A DNA stretch of 5,517 nucleotides, taken from assembly GCA_947307005.1 (NCBI GenBank), contig CAMZHY010000267.1, positions 1-5,517 of the forward strand, given 5' to 3'. The notes under the pieces are model-generated. The model was not told the DNA's origin. It did not search any database and saw nothing but the letters and a program-made list of their open reading frames with translations. This DNA is from an uncultured Planctomycetaceae bacterium (lineage in GTDB: Bacteria; Planctomycetota; Planctomycetia; Pirellulales; Thermoguttaceae). A program made the translations under genes and the position numbers. The first letter of the stretch is position 1; each line of letters begins with the position of its first letter. Shown here in pieces: positions 1-5,517 of the stretch.

Positions 1-81
1 GAAAACTATTAGTCGCGGAAAACCATTAATTGTCGCTTCGTCGTCGACGGCGCGTCGTAGCGCGTCGCGGCGCGATCTAAC

Positions 82-86
82 AGGAG
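82..86 (+). promoter_or_regulatory. Ribosome binding site of the oxidoreductase gene
   Basis: An AGGAG Shine-Dalgarno core lies 6 nt before the ATG at 93. It fixes that ATG as the start, and the protein then begins directly with the Tat motif region. Confidence 0.85.
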
Positions 87-92
87 ATTGCC

Positions 93-1406
93 ATGTCACG
101 TATTTCACGTCGTTTCTTCATGAAGAGCGCGGTCGCCGCGTCCGCCTCGTTCGGAATCTCTCGCGCGCTCGTCTTTCCGGCGCCCGGATTCGCGCGCGAA
201 CTTAACGTCAATTCGAAATTGAATCTTGCCCACGTCGGTCTGGGCGGCATGCAGGGCGATTTCCATCGCAATTCCTGCGCGCAGGAGAATCGGGTCGCGA
301 TCTGCGACGTCGACGAATCCTTCTTGGCCAAATACGGCGAGCAGATTCCCGACGCCAAACGTTTCGTTGATTTCCGCGAAATGTACGAGCAGATGGGCGA
401 TCAGATCGACGCCGTCGTGATTACGACGCCGGACCACACCCACGCGATCGCCGCGATCGAAGCGATGAAGCGCGGAATCGCCGCTTACGTCGAGAAACCG
501 CTCGCCCACGACGTCTATCAGATCCGCCAGATGCAGAAGCTCGCGCGCGAAAAGAACCTCGCGACTCAGATGGGCACGCAGATTCACGCGCTCGACAATT
601 ACCGTCGGGTCGTCGAACTCGTTCGCGCCGGCGCCGTCGGTAAAATTGAGCGCGTCGACGTCTGGTGCGGCGTCGTCTGGGGCGGTTCGCCGCGCACGAC
701 CGACGCCGTCGAAGTTCCGAAGACGCTGCATTGGGATCTCTGGCTCGGACCCGCGCCGGAACGACCGTATCAGCCGTGTTATTTCGGCGGAAACTGGCGG
801 TCCTTCTGGGACTTCGGCAACGGCGGCATGGGCGACATGGGCTGTCACTTTATGGACCTTGTCTTCTGGGCCCTCGATCTGAAATACCCCAAAACGATCG
901 CCGCGTCGGCGCCGACCGAAGCCGATTCCGACTTCGCCGCGCGCGATCTCCACGTCGAATACGAATTCCCCGGCGTCGACGGAACGACCGATCCGCTGAT
1001 CGTCACCTGGAGCGACGGCGCCGCGCAGCCTGAGTCGCTCAAAAAATACGGAATCGATAAGGGCAACGGCGTGCTCTTCATCGGCTCGGAAGGCGCGCTC
1101 TACTCGAACTATACGGAACACGCGCTCCTGCCGACGGAAAAGTTCGCCGATTACAAACGTCCGGAACAGACGATTCCCGCGTCGATCGGACATCACAACG
1201 AATGGATTAAGGCGGTCAAGACGGGCGACGCGACGACGTGCAATTTCGATTATTCCGGTCGACTCGCCGAAACGATTCTGCTCGGTCCGGTCGCCTATCG
1301 CTGCGGTAAAAAGCTCGAATACGACGCCGAAACGATGACCGTTACGAACTGCGACGAAGCCGCGAAGTACCTCAAGCAGGACGTTCGCAAGGGCTGGGAA
1401 GTCTGA
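93..1406 (+). CDS. Tat-exported Gfo/Idh/MocA-family NAD(P)-dependent oxidoreductase
   Basis: This is a 437-residue member of the Gfo/Idh/MocA sugar dehydrogenase superfamily, which oxidises or reduces sugars, inositols or glycoside units with NAD(P). Residues 5-11 read SRRFFMK, a near-consensus twin-arginine motif, followed by an Ala/Ser-rich hydrophobic stretch and a possible cleavage site near PGFA (about residue 34). The Rossmann fold starts near residue 43 with HVGLGGM (47-53), and an acidic CDVDE follows the second strand. The family motif EKP is at 134-136, with Lys135 the expected catalytic lysine. DMGCH at 248-252 supplies the conserved Asp and His of the second domain. The C-terminal end (EAAKYLKQDVRKGWEV) matches the tail I recall from planctomycete paralogues. 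Length is normal and no lesion is visible. Export with bound cofactor fits Tat use, as in glucose-fructose oxidoreductase. The substrate is unknown. Related proteins include GH109-type NAD-dependent glycosidases, so hydrolysis through a redox step is possible. A terminator follows, so it is probably transcribed separately from gltX. Confidence 0.93.
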   Translation: MSRISRRFFMKSAVAASASFGISRALVFPAPGFARELNVNSKLNLAHVGLGGMQGDFHRNSCAQENRVAICDVDESFLAKYGEQIPDAKRFVDFREMYEQMGDQIDAVVITTPDHTHAIAAIEAMKRGIAAYVEKPLAHDVYQIRQMQKLAREKNLATQMGTQIHALDNYRRVVELVRAGAVGKIERVDVWCGVVWGGSPRTTDAVEVPKTLHWDLWLGPAPERPYQPCYFGGNWRSFWDFGNGGMGDMGCHFMDLVFWALDLKYPKTIAASAPTEADSDFAARDLHVEYEFPGVDGTTDPLIVTWSDGAAQPESLKKYGIDKGNGVLFIGSEGALYSNYTEHALLPTEKFADYKRPEQTIPASIGHHNEWIKAVKTGDATTCNFDYSGRLAETILLGPVAYRCGKKLEYDAETMTVTNCDEAAKYLKQDVRKGWEV

Positions 1407-1452
1407 ACGTTCTGCGCGGCGCGTCGGTCAAGACGTCCGCCGCCGATATAAC

Positions 1453-1497
1453 GCGCGCGCCGCGGCGAGGGTTTCGTCGCGGCGCGCGTTCGTTTTT
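1453..1497 (+). terminator. Rho-independent terminator after the oxidoreductase gene
   Basis: A 14-bp stem pairs 1454-1467 (CGCGCGCCGCGGCG) with 1475-1488 (CGTCGCGGCGCGCG). The only imperfection is one G-U wobble, and the loop is 7 nt (AGGGTTT). A T-rich tail follows immediately (TTCGTTTTT, 1489-1497). It lies 47 nt after the oxidoreductase stop codon and upstream of the gltX promoter, so it should isolate the two transcription units. Confidence 0.88.
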
Positions 1498-1537
1498 CAC
1501 CGAATCTAAGCGTTTTTCTTCGGGGAAATCGCGAAGT

Positions 1538-1583
1538 AAAAAAACGCGCGAACCGTTGATATTTCAGAGTCTGCGGGTAAACT
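1538..1583 (+). promoter_or_regulatory. Putative sigma70-type promoter of gltX
   Basis: TTGATA at 1556-1561 (5 of 6 consensus positions) and TAAACT at 1578-1583 (4 of 6) are separated by 16 bp. A run of seven A residues at 1538-1544 lies upstream and could act as an UP-like element. It sits between the upstream terminator and gltX, predicting a 5' leader of about 70 nt. This is sequence inspection only. Confidence 0.55.
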
Positions 1584-1649
1584 AGAGGGTGACGCGGCGT
1601 CCTCGGTTTTGGCGACGGATCGCGTCGTCTTCCGTCAGTCTTTAAGTTT

Positions 1650-1653
1650 GGAG
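1650..1653 (+). promoter_or_regulatory. Ribosome binding site that sets the gltX start
   Basis: GGAG followed by a purine-rich AAGAGA lies 6 nt before the ATG at 1660. This favours that ATG over the in-frame TTG at 1609, which would add 17 residues not expected in the family. Confidence 0.85.
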
Positions 1654-1659
1654 AAGAGA

Positions 1660-3120
1660 ATGGCTCAGGTTCGCACTCGTTTCGCGCCCAGTCCCACGGG
1701 TTATATGCACGTCGGCAACCTTCGCACCGCGCTTTACGCGTATCTGACCGCCCGGCATGAAAACGGCGTCTTTATTCTGCGCATCGAAGACACCGACCAG
1801 GCGCGAATCGTCGACGGCGCCGTCGATATCATCTACAACACGCTGCGCGAATGCGGCATGACGTGGGACGAAGGACCCGACGTCGGCGGCGATTACGGTC
1901 CCTACGTTCAGAGCGAGCGCATGGGAATCTTCAAAGACTACGCCGTTCAACTTGTCGAAAAGGGCAAGGCGTACTACTGCTTCTGCGACGCCGAACGTTT
2001 GGAGAATCTCCACAAGGAACAGATCGCGGCGGGGGAGACGGTCGGACACTACGATCGCCATTGTCGCGACCTGCCCAAAGAAGAAGTCGAGCGTCGACTC
2101 GCCGCGGGCGAGCCGTACGTGATCCGTCAGAAAATGCCGACGGAAGGAATCGTCTCCTTCGACGACCTGATCTACGGACGCATCGAAGTCGAGGCGGCGG
2201 AGCTTGAGGATCAAATTCTGATCAAGTCCGACGGCATGCCGACGTACAACTTTGCGAACGTCGTCGACGACCACCTCATGGGAATCACCCACGTGATCCG
2301 CGGGAACGAGTATCTCTCCAGTTCCCCGAAGTACAACCTCCTCTACGAAGCGTTCGGATGGGAGAAACCGATTTACATCCACTGCCCGCCCGTCATGAAG
2401 GACGCGCACAGCAAACTCTCCAAGCGCAACGGCGACGCGAGTTATCAGGACTTAATCAAACAGGGCTATCTCAGTTCCGCGATTCTCAACTATCTGCTCC
2501 TCCTCGGATGGAGTCCCAAGGGCGACCAAGAGGTCTTCTCCCGCGAGGAAATGATCGAAAAATGGAACCCCGCGTGGATCAACAAGTCCCCCGCGATCTT
2601 CGATATCCAGAAGCTCCGCGCGTTCAACGCGGGCTATATCAACCGCATGTCGGACGACGAGTTCACGGAACTCGCTCGACCTTGGATCGAATCCGTCGTC
2701 AAGACGCCGATCGACCTCAAGCTTCTCTGCATGAACCTCAAACCGCGCTGCGAAATCCTGAGCGATCTCCCCGAGCGCGTCATGTTCATCGACAATATGC
2801 CGGAAGACTACGACCTTGCGTTCTACCGCAACAAGAAATTCAAGACGGACGAATCGACCGCGCTGACCGCGCTCAAAGCGATTCTCCCCGCGCTTGAAGC
2901 GAACGAAGACTGGACTCGCGAAGGCGTCTACAACGCGTGCGCGCCCCTCGCGCAAGAGATGGGCGTCAAGGGCGGATGGCTCCTTTATCCGCTCGGAATC
3001 GCGCTCTCCGGGCAGCAGGCGACGCCCGGCGGCGGCACCGACGTCGCCGCCGTGATTGGAAAAGACCTCACGCTTGAGCGCGTTCGAAAAGCGATCGCCA
3101 AGCTCCAAGGCGCCTGTTAG
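1660..3120 (+). CDS. gltX: Glutamyl-tRNA synthetase (GluRS)
   Basis: This cytoplasmic class I aminoacyl-tRNA synthetase charges tRNA-Glu with glutamate using ATP. The product is 486 residues, normal for bacterial GluRS, and starts MAQVRTRFAPSPTGYMHVGN. The HIGH-type signature is HVGN at 17-20. The KMSKS-type loop is KLSKR at 252-256, as usual for GluRS. SDGMPTYNFANVVDD (190-204) and THVIRG (210-215) form the conserved catalytic core. A Cys-x-Cys pair (C107, C109) and YDRHCRD (131-137, C135) mark the zinc-binding-like insertion, but the fourth position that is His in the E. coli enzyme appears to be Asp137, so zinc binding is uncertain. The C-terminal half contains the anticodon-binding helices and ends with an ALSG...TPGGG...LTLERVRKAI region. 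Several signatures (HVGNLRTALY, YYCFC, YDRHC, KLSKRNGDAS) recall the clostridial form. Whether it is discriminating or also charges tRNA-Gln depends on gatCAB or glnS, which are not in the window. It has its own promoter, and no U-tract terminator follows. Confidence 0.97.
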   Translation: MAQVRTRFAPSPTGYMHVGNLRTALYAYLTARHENGVFILRIEDTDQARIVDGAVDIIYNTLRECGMTWDEGPDVGGDYGPYVQSERMGIFKDYAVQLVEKGKAYYCFCDAERLENLHKEQIAAGETVGHYDRHCRDLPKEEVERRLAAGEPYVIRQKMPTEGIVSFDDLIYGRIEVEAAELEDQILIKSDGMPTYNFANVVDDHLMGITHVIRGNEYLSSSPKYNLLYEAFGWEKPIYIHCPPVMKDAHSKLSKRNGDASYQDLIKQGYLSSAILNYLLLLGWSPKGDQEVFSREEMIEKWNPAWINKSPAIFDIQKLRAFNAGYINRMSDDEFTELARPWIESVVKTPIDLKLLCMNLKPRCEILSDLPERVMFIDNMPEDYDLAFYRNKKFKTDESTALTALKAILPALEANEDWTREGVYNACAPLAQEMGVKGGWLLYPLGIALSGQQATPGGGTDVAAVIGKDLTLERVRKAIAKLQGAC

Positions 3121-3143
3121 TCTAAAGCCAAATTCCGTTATCC

Positions 3144-3180
3144 GACGCCGACTCGCCCCTTCCTGGGACGTCGGCGTCCC
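3144..3180 (+). promoter_or_regulatory. Two overlapping, mutually exclusive hairpins before the esterase-GH16 gene
   Basis: Hairpin A pairs 3144-3152 (GACGCCGAC) with 3170-3178 (GTCGGCGTC), a perfect 9 bp with a 17-nt loop. Hairpin B pairs 3165-3170 (GGGACG) with 3175-3180 (CGTCCC), a perfect 6 bp with a TCGG tetraloop. They share bases and cannot form together. There is no T-run after either, so neither is a canonical intrinsic terminator. They end 7 nt before the Shine-Dalgarno site. A regulatory role is inference. They may instead be weak 3'-end structure of the gltX transcript. Confidence 0.4.
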
Positions 3181-3187
3181 AACCCTA

Positions 3188-3193
3188 TAGGAG
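3188..3193 (+). promoter_or_regulatory. Ribosome binding site that supports the GTG start
   Basis: TAGGAG lies 7 nt before the GTG at 3201. The next in-frame candidate starts are far inside the protein and would remove the signal peptide, so GTG is the start. Confidence 0.85.
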
Positions 3194-3200
3194 ACGTCTC

Positions 3201-5216
3201 GTGTCATATTCCAGTTTTTCTCGCCGAACGTTCGTCCATGGGGCGCTTGCGGCGGTTCTTTTCCTTTTCTTCGCGTCGACGACCTTTGCCGACGAAGTCG
3301 AGATCAAAATCAATTTCGACCGTGAAAACTGCATTTACTCCGTCGGCGAAGAAGCAAACTTCACCGTCGCCGTTCTCGACGGCGCGGGCGCGCCTGTCAA
3401 AACAGGCGTCATGACGGTCAAGGCCACAAACGACGGACGCAACCTTATCAGCGAGCATACGTTCGACCTCGCGAAGGATGAAATTCCGCCCTTCAAAACC
3501 ACGCTCGAAGAACCGGGATTTGTTAAAGTCTTCGTTTATTTGGAAATTCCCCGAGAGAAAGACCCCGTCGATATGTGCGAACTCGCAAGCGCGGGCTTCG
3601 ATCCGGAAAAAATCGAACCGGGACTGCCTATGCCGGAAGATTTTGACGAATTCTGGGAACGGGGGCGAAAAGAAGTCCGCGAGATTCCGATCGACGCGCA
3701 AATGCGCAAGCTCGACGAATTCTCGAACGAAAGACGCGACTTTTACGCCGTGAGCTTCGCGACGATCAACAATCAACGGGTTTACGGGTTCCTCGGAATT
3801 CCGAAGACGGGCGAGGCGCCGTATCCGACGCTTGTCAACATCGCGTACGCGGGCGCCGGCGTCGGTCCCGATATTTGGAGAACCGACCCCGGGTTCGTGA
3901 CCTTTACGATGAACGTCTTCCCGTATGAAGTCCCGACCGATAACGACGCCAAGGGCAAGGCGTACGACGATTACAACAAGTCGCTCGACTGCAACTACTT
4001 CGAGTACAACATGGGCGATCGGGACAAGTATTTCTATCGCGCTCCGATCCTCGGAATCGACCGCGCCGTCGATTGGCTCGCGGAGCAGGATTTTGTCGAT
4101 CCGCAGCGCATCGGGTATCATGGGACGAGCCAAGGGGGCGGAATGGGGCTTGCCCTCACAAGCATGAACAAGCATATCAGCCGCGCGATGATCTCCGCCG
4201 GAATTCTCAAAGGACGCAACGCCGGTTGGCCGGAACTTGTCGATTCGTGGCGCATTAGGAACAACCCCGAACAGGTCGAAAAGACGCGCGAGGCGCTCCG
4301 GTATTACGACGCGGCGAACTTTGCGCGCAGTATCGAGATTCCGATTACGTTCACCGTCGGGTTCCGCGACGTCACGTGCTGCCCGAGTTCCGTCTTCGCC
4401 GCGTACAACGTCGTTCCGTCGAAATTCAAGCAGATTCGTTGCGGAACGAAGGTCTGGCACACGAACGACACGAATTACAACCCCGCCTTCAACGAGCTCG
4501 CCGACGCGCTCAGAGCGCCGAAGTGCCCAATCGAAGGCGATTGGATCTTCGATTCGAAATTTAGCGACGAGTTCAACTCGGGGTTTGACGATTTCAAATG
4601 GTATCCGAACAACCCGACGTGGCTCGGACGTCAGCCCGGCTTCTTCTCGAAAGAAAACGTGACGGTCGAGGGCGGGCTCCTGAAACTCACGGCGCGAAAC
4701 GAATCGAAAGGCGACCCCGCGAAAGGATACAAAGACTTTACGACGGCGGCTGTCAAGAGCAAGGAGCGCGTTCGCTACGGGTATTTTGAGGTTCGCTCCA
4801 AGTCGATGAAATCGGTCGCGTCGAGTTCCTTCTGGTTCTACGCCGACGATCCCGATCTCTGGACGGAAATCGACGTCTTCGAAACGAGCGGAAACCACAA
4901 GACGCACGGAAGTCTGTACCACATGAACCTGCACGTCATGAAATCTCCCGAAACGGGCGACCGGCACATCGCGAAAGAAAAAACTTGGAAGGCGCCCTTC
5001 CGATTCGCAGACGACTTCCATCGGTACGGACTCTTGTGGACCCCGGAGAAACTCTGCTGGTACGTCGACGACGAGCTCGTTCGCGAGACGGAAAACGAAT
5101 ACTGGAATCAGCCCCTGACCGTCAATTTCGACAGCGAAACGATGCCCGAATGGTTCGGTCTCCCCGACCCTGAAGAACTTCAGGCAACGTTTGAAATCGA
5201 CTATATCCGTCACTGA
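3201..5216 (+). CDS. Exported CE7/AXE1-type acetyl esterase fused to a GH16-type glycoside hydrolase
   Basis: A 671-residue two-enzyme protein. Residues 1-30 are a signal peptide with a twin-arginine motif (SRRTF, 7-11), a strongly hydrophobic core and a probable cut after FA at 29-30. Residues 31 to about 135 look like a beta-sandwich of Ig type. About 140-436 is an acetyl xylan esterase/cephalosporin-C deacetylase (AXE1, CE7) alpha/beta hydrolase. It begins with MPEDFDEFW (144-152) and has nucleophile Ser310 in GTSQGGG (308-314), Asp390 in GFRDVT and His420 in VWHTND; the triad spacing fits the family. Tyr216 in IAYAGAG may serve the oxyanion site. About 446-671 is a GH16 beta-jelly-roll hydrolase. 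It starts SDEFN (455-459) and carries the ExDxxE active site EIDVFE at 556-561, with Glu556 the expected nucleophile and Glu561 the acid/base. It ends on a terminal strand FEIDYIRH, so the domain looks complete. The likely role is to remove acetyl esters and cut a beta-linked polysaccharide outside the cytoplasm. The substrate is not determined, but the GH16 part recalls the agarase/carrageenase branch. Start codon is GTG. Confidence 0.88.
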   Translation: MSYSSFSRRTFVHGALAAVLFLFFASTTFADEVEIKINFDRENCIYSVGEEANFTVAVLDGAGAPVKTGVMTVKATNDGRNLISEHTFDLAKDEIPPFKTTLEEPGFVKVFVYLEIPREKDPVDMCELASAGFDPEKIEPGLPMPEDFDEFWERGRKEVREIPIDAQMRKLDEFSNERRDFYAVSFATINNQRVYGFLGIPKTGEAPYPTLVNIAYAGAGVGPDIWRTDPGFVTFTMNVFPYEVPTDNDAKGKAYDDYNKSLDCNYFEYNMGDRDKYFYRAPILGIDRAVDWLAEQDFVDPQRIGYHGTSQGGGMGLALTSMNKHISRAMISAGILKGRNAGWPELVDSWRIRNNPEQVEKTREALRYYDAANFARSIEIPITFTVGFRDVTCCPSSVFAAYNVVPSKFKQIRCGTKVWHTNDTNYNPAFNELADALRAPKCPIEGDWIFDSKFSDEFNSGFDDFKWYPNNPTWLGRQPGFFSKENVTVEGGLLKLTARNESKGDPAKGYKDFTTAAVKSKERVRYGYFEVRSKSMKSVASSSFWFYADDPDLWTEIDVFETSGNHKTHGSLYHMNLHVMKSPETGDRHIAKEKTWKAPFRFADDFHRYGLLWTPEKLCWYVDDELVRETENEYWNQPLTVNFDSETMPEWFGLPDPEELQATFEIDYIRH

Positions 5217-5234
5217 AGCGCGCGCAAGCAAACG

Positions 5235-5294
5235 AAACGTTTACGGCGATTCGTCGCGCCTACGGTCGGCGCGACCGGATCGCCGTAAATGTTT
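5235..5294 (+). terminator. Long hairpin, probable terminator of the esterase-GH16 gene
   Basis: A 60-nt near-perfect palindrome lies 18 nt after the stop codon. Outer stem: 5235-5250 with 5279-5294, 16 bp with one G-T wobble. Inner stem: 5253-5260 (GTCGCGCC) with 5268-5275 (GGCGCGAC), 8 bp. Two further pairs join the stems across a single bulged C at 5276, and the loop is 7 nt (5261-5267). The + strand 3' flank is ATGTTAAAAAAAC, not a clean T-run, so it is not a textbook intrinsic terminator. The last part of the right arm is T-rich, and a partly opened stem could still work. Transcript-end protection or a REP-like element are alternatives. Confidence 0.6.
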
Positions 5295-5312
5295 ATGTTA
5301 AAAAAACTACCG

Positions 5313-5339
5313 TTTTCCTCTTTTTCGCTTGTAGGAAAA
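5313..5339 (+). repeat. Inverted repeat overlapping the downstream promoter
   Basis: TTTTCCT at 5313-5319 and AGGAAAA at 5333-5339 are perfect 7-bp inverted arms with a 13-nt spacer. A second nested pair, TTTCGC (5323-5328) and GCGAAA (5342-5347), overlaps it. The arms straddle the -35 region, as an operator might. No regulator is visible in the window. Confidence 0.35.
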
Positions 5340-5357
5340 GGCGAAACAGTTTATAAT
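5329..5357 (+). promoter_or_regulatory. Putative sigma70-type promoter of the last gene
   Basis: A perfect TATAAT at 5352-5357 is preceded, with 17-bp spacing, by TTGTAG (5329-5334), which matches the TTG of the -35 consensus. A seven-A run at 5300-5306 lies upstream. The predicted transcript would start near 5364 and carry a leader of about 115 nt. Confidence 0.6.
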
Positions 5358-5383
5358 CGAGACGTGGATTTGGCGTTTTCAAA

Positions 5384-5395
5384 TCTTATATAAGA
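5384..5395. repeat. 12-bp perfect palindrome in the leader
   Basis: TCTTATATAAGA is its own reverse complement and lies about 20 bp after the predicted transcription start, an operator-like position. Chance or a second AT-rich -10 element are possible explanations. Confidence 0.35.
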
Positions 5396-5418
5396 AGACG
5401 TGGAGAATCATCATTTTG

Positions 5419-5449
5419 CGACGTCGCGGCGAACGCTTCGACGTCGCGG
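5419..5449 (+). repeat. 11-bp direct repeat, 20-bp period
   Basis: CGACGTCGCGG occurs at 5419-5429 and again at 5439-5449, start to start 20 bp, about two helical turns. Each copy contains the palindrome CGACGTCG. Such words are common in this genome, so it may be compositional. Confidence 0.35.
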
Positions 5450-5465
5450 TCAAACGGTCAGCGTC

Positions 5466-5470
5466 GGAGA
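5466..5470 (+). promoter_or_regulatory. Ribosome binding site of the last gene
   Basis: GGAGA lies 7 nt before the ATG at 5478. It favours that ATG over an in-frame GTG at 5400, which would add 26 residues and has no comparable site. Confidence 0.75.
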
Positions 5471-5477
5471 TTTCACG

Positions 5478-5517
5478 ATGAGTCATTTTAAGTTTGTTGC
5501 AATTTTCAGCGTTCTCC
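5478..5517 (+). CDS. N-terminus of an unidentified protein, probably exported or membrane-bound (partial)
   Basis: Only 13 codons are inside the window: MSHFKFVAIFSVL. A single basic residue (Lys5) followed by a hydrophobic run looks like the start of a Sec-type signal peptide or a membrane anchor. It differs from the two upstream exported proteins in having no twin-arginine pair at this start. A good promoter and RBS precede it, so it is probably a real gene with its own transcript. Function cannot be read from this fragment. Confidence 0.65.
   Translation, partial: MSHFKFVAIFSVL

Noticed and set aside
1..12. Possible end of an upstream gene (GAA AAC TAT TAG)
   Set aside because: Three codons before a stop cannot support a gene call.
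1..81. Promoter or structured leader of the oxidoreductase gene
   Set aside because: AT-rich words (TATTAG, TTAAT) and short CGTCG-type repeats occur, but no properly spaced -35/-10 pair or convincing stem was found.
105..1196. 363-codon open frame on the - strand opposite the oxidoreductase
   Set aside because: Low-complexity Arg-rich translation with no family motifs. The + strand gene explains the region fully.
1609..1659. Upstream TTG start for gltX
   Set aside because: It would add 17 residues that do not match the family N-terminus. The ATG at 1660 has a better Shine-Dalgarno site and gives the canonical start.
1584..1659. T-box riboswitch or other leader regulation of gltX
   Set aside because: The leader is too short, and I see no T-box consensus or specifier stem.
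3204..5231. 675-codon open frame on the - strand covering the whole esterase-GH16 gene
   Set aside because: It is a shadow of codon bias: the sense strand rarely uses TTA, CTA or TCA in that register. Its translation is rich in Arg, Val and Asp with no recognisable domain, whereas the + strand frame has two intact enzyme domains and an RBS.
5364..5393. Nine-codon leader peptide starting GTG and ending TAA
   Set aside because: It has no ribosome binding site, overlaps the predicted transcription start, and its length is within chance expectation.

Overview
The window is GC-rich bacterial DNA with dense coding, strong Shine-Dalgarno sites and codons that mostly end in C or G (GTC, GCG, GAC, TCG and CGA are very common). 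All supported genes lie on the + strand. Two of the three complete proteins begin with twin-arginine (Tat) export signals. The first is a Tat-exported Gfo/Idh/MocA oxidoreductase, and the third is an exported multi-domain carbohydrate-active enzyme. This combination is typical of the PVC group, and I favour a planctomycete. Its glutamyl-tRNA synthetase resembles, from memory, the clostridial type, which could point to an anaerobic or gut-associated lineage. The taxonomic call is inference, because no rRNA or other phylogenetic marker beyond gltX is present.

Layout: 1-92 is a leader with a good RBS. 93-1406 is the Tat-exported Gfo/Idh/MocA dehydrogenase, closed by a strong intrinsic terminator at about 1453-1497. 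1498-1659 holds a sigma70-like promoter (TTGATA, 16 bp, TAAACT) and the RBS of gltX. 1660-3120 is gltX, a complete glutamyl-tRNA synthetase. 3121-3200 is an 80-bp gap with two overlapping, mutually exclusive hairpins just upstream of a GTG start. 3201-5216 is a 671-residue exported enzyme joining a CE7/AXE1-type acetyl esterase to a GH16-type glycoside hydrolase, each with its catalytic residues intact. 5217-5477 contains a 60-nt near-perfect palindrome (probable terminator) and then a promoter with a consensus TATAAT box and several small symmetric elements. 5478-5517 is the start of another exported or membrane protein, cut by the window edge.

Functionally, the oxidoreductase and the esterase-glycosidase fusion suggest extracytoplasmic processing of a decorated polysaccharide. 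gltX is a housekeeping gene placed between them. It is separated from the oxidoreductase by a terminator and its own promoter, so the three genes are probably not one functional operon, although gltX transcripts may read through into the esterase-GH16 gene. The most noteworthy item is the esterase-GH16 fusion. The long palindrome and the clostridial-looking gltX come next. I found no CRISPR, tRNA, rRNA, insertion sequence or defence system.
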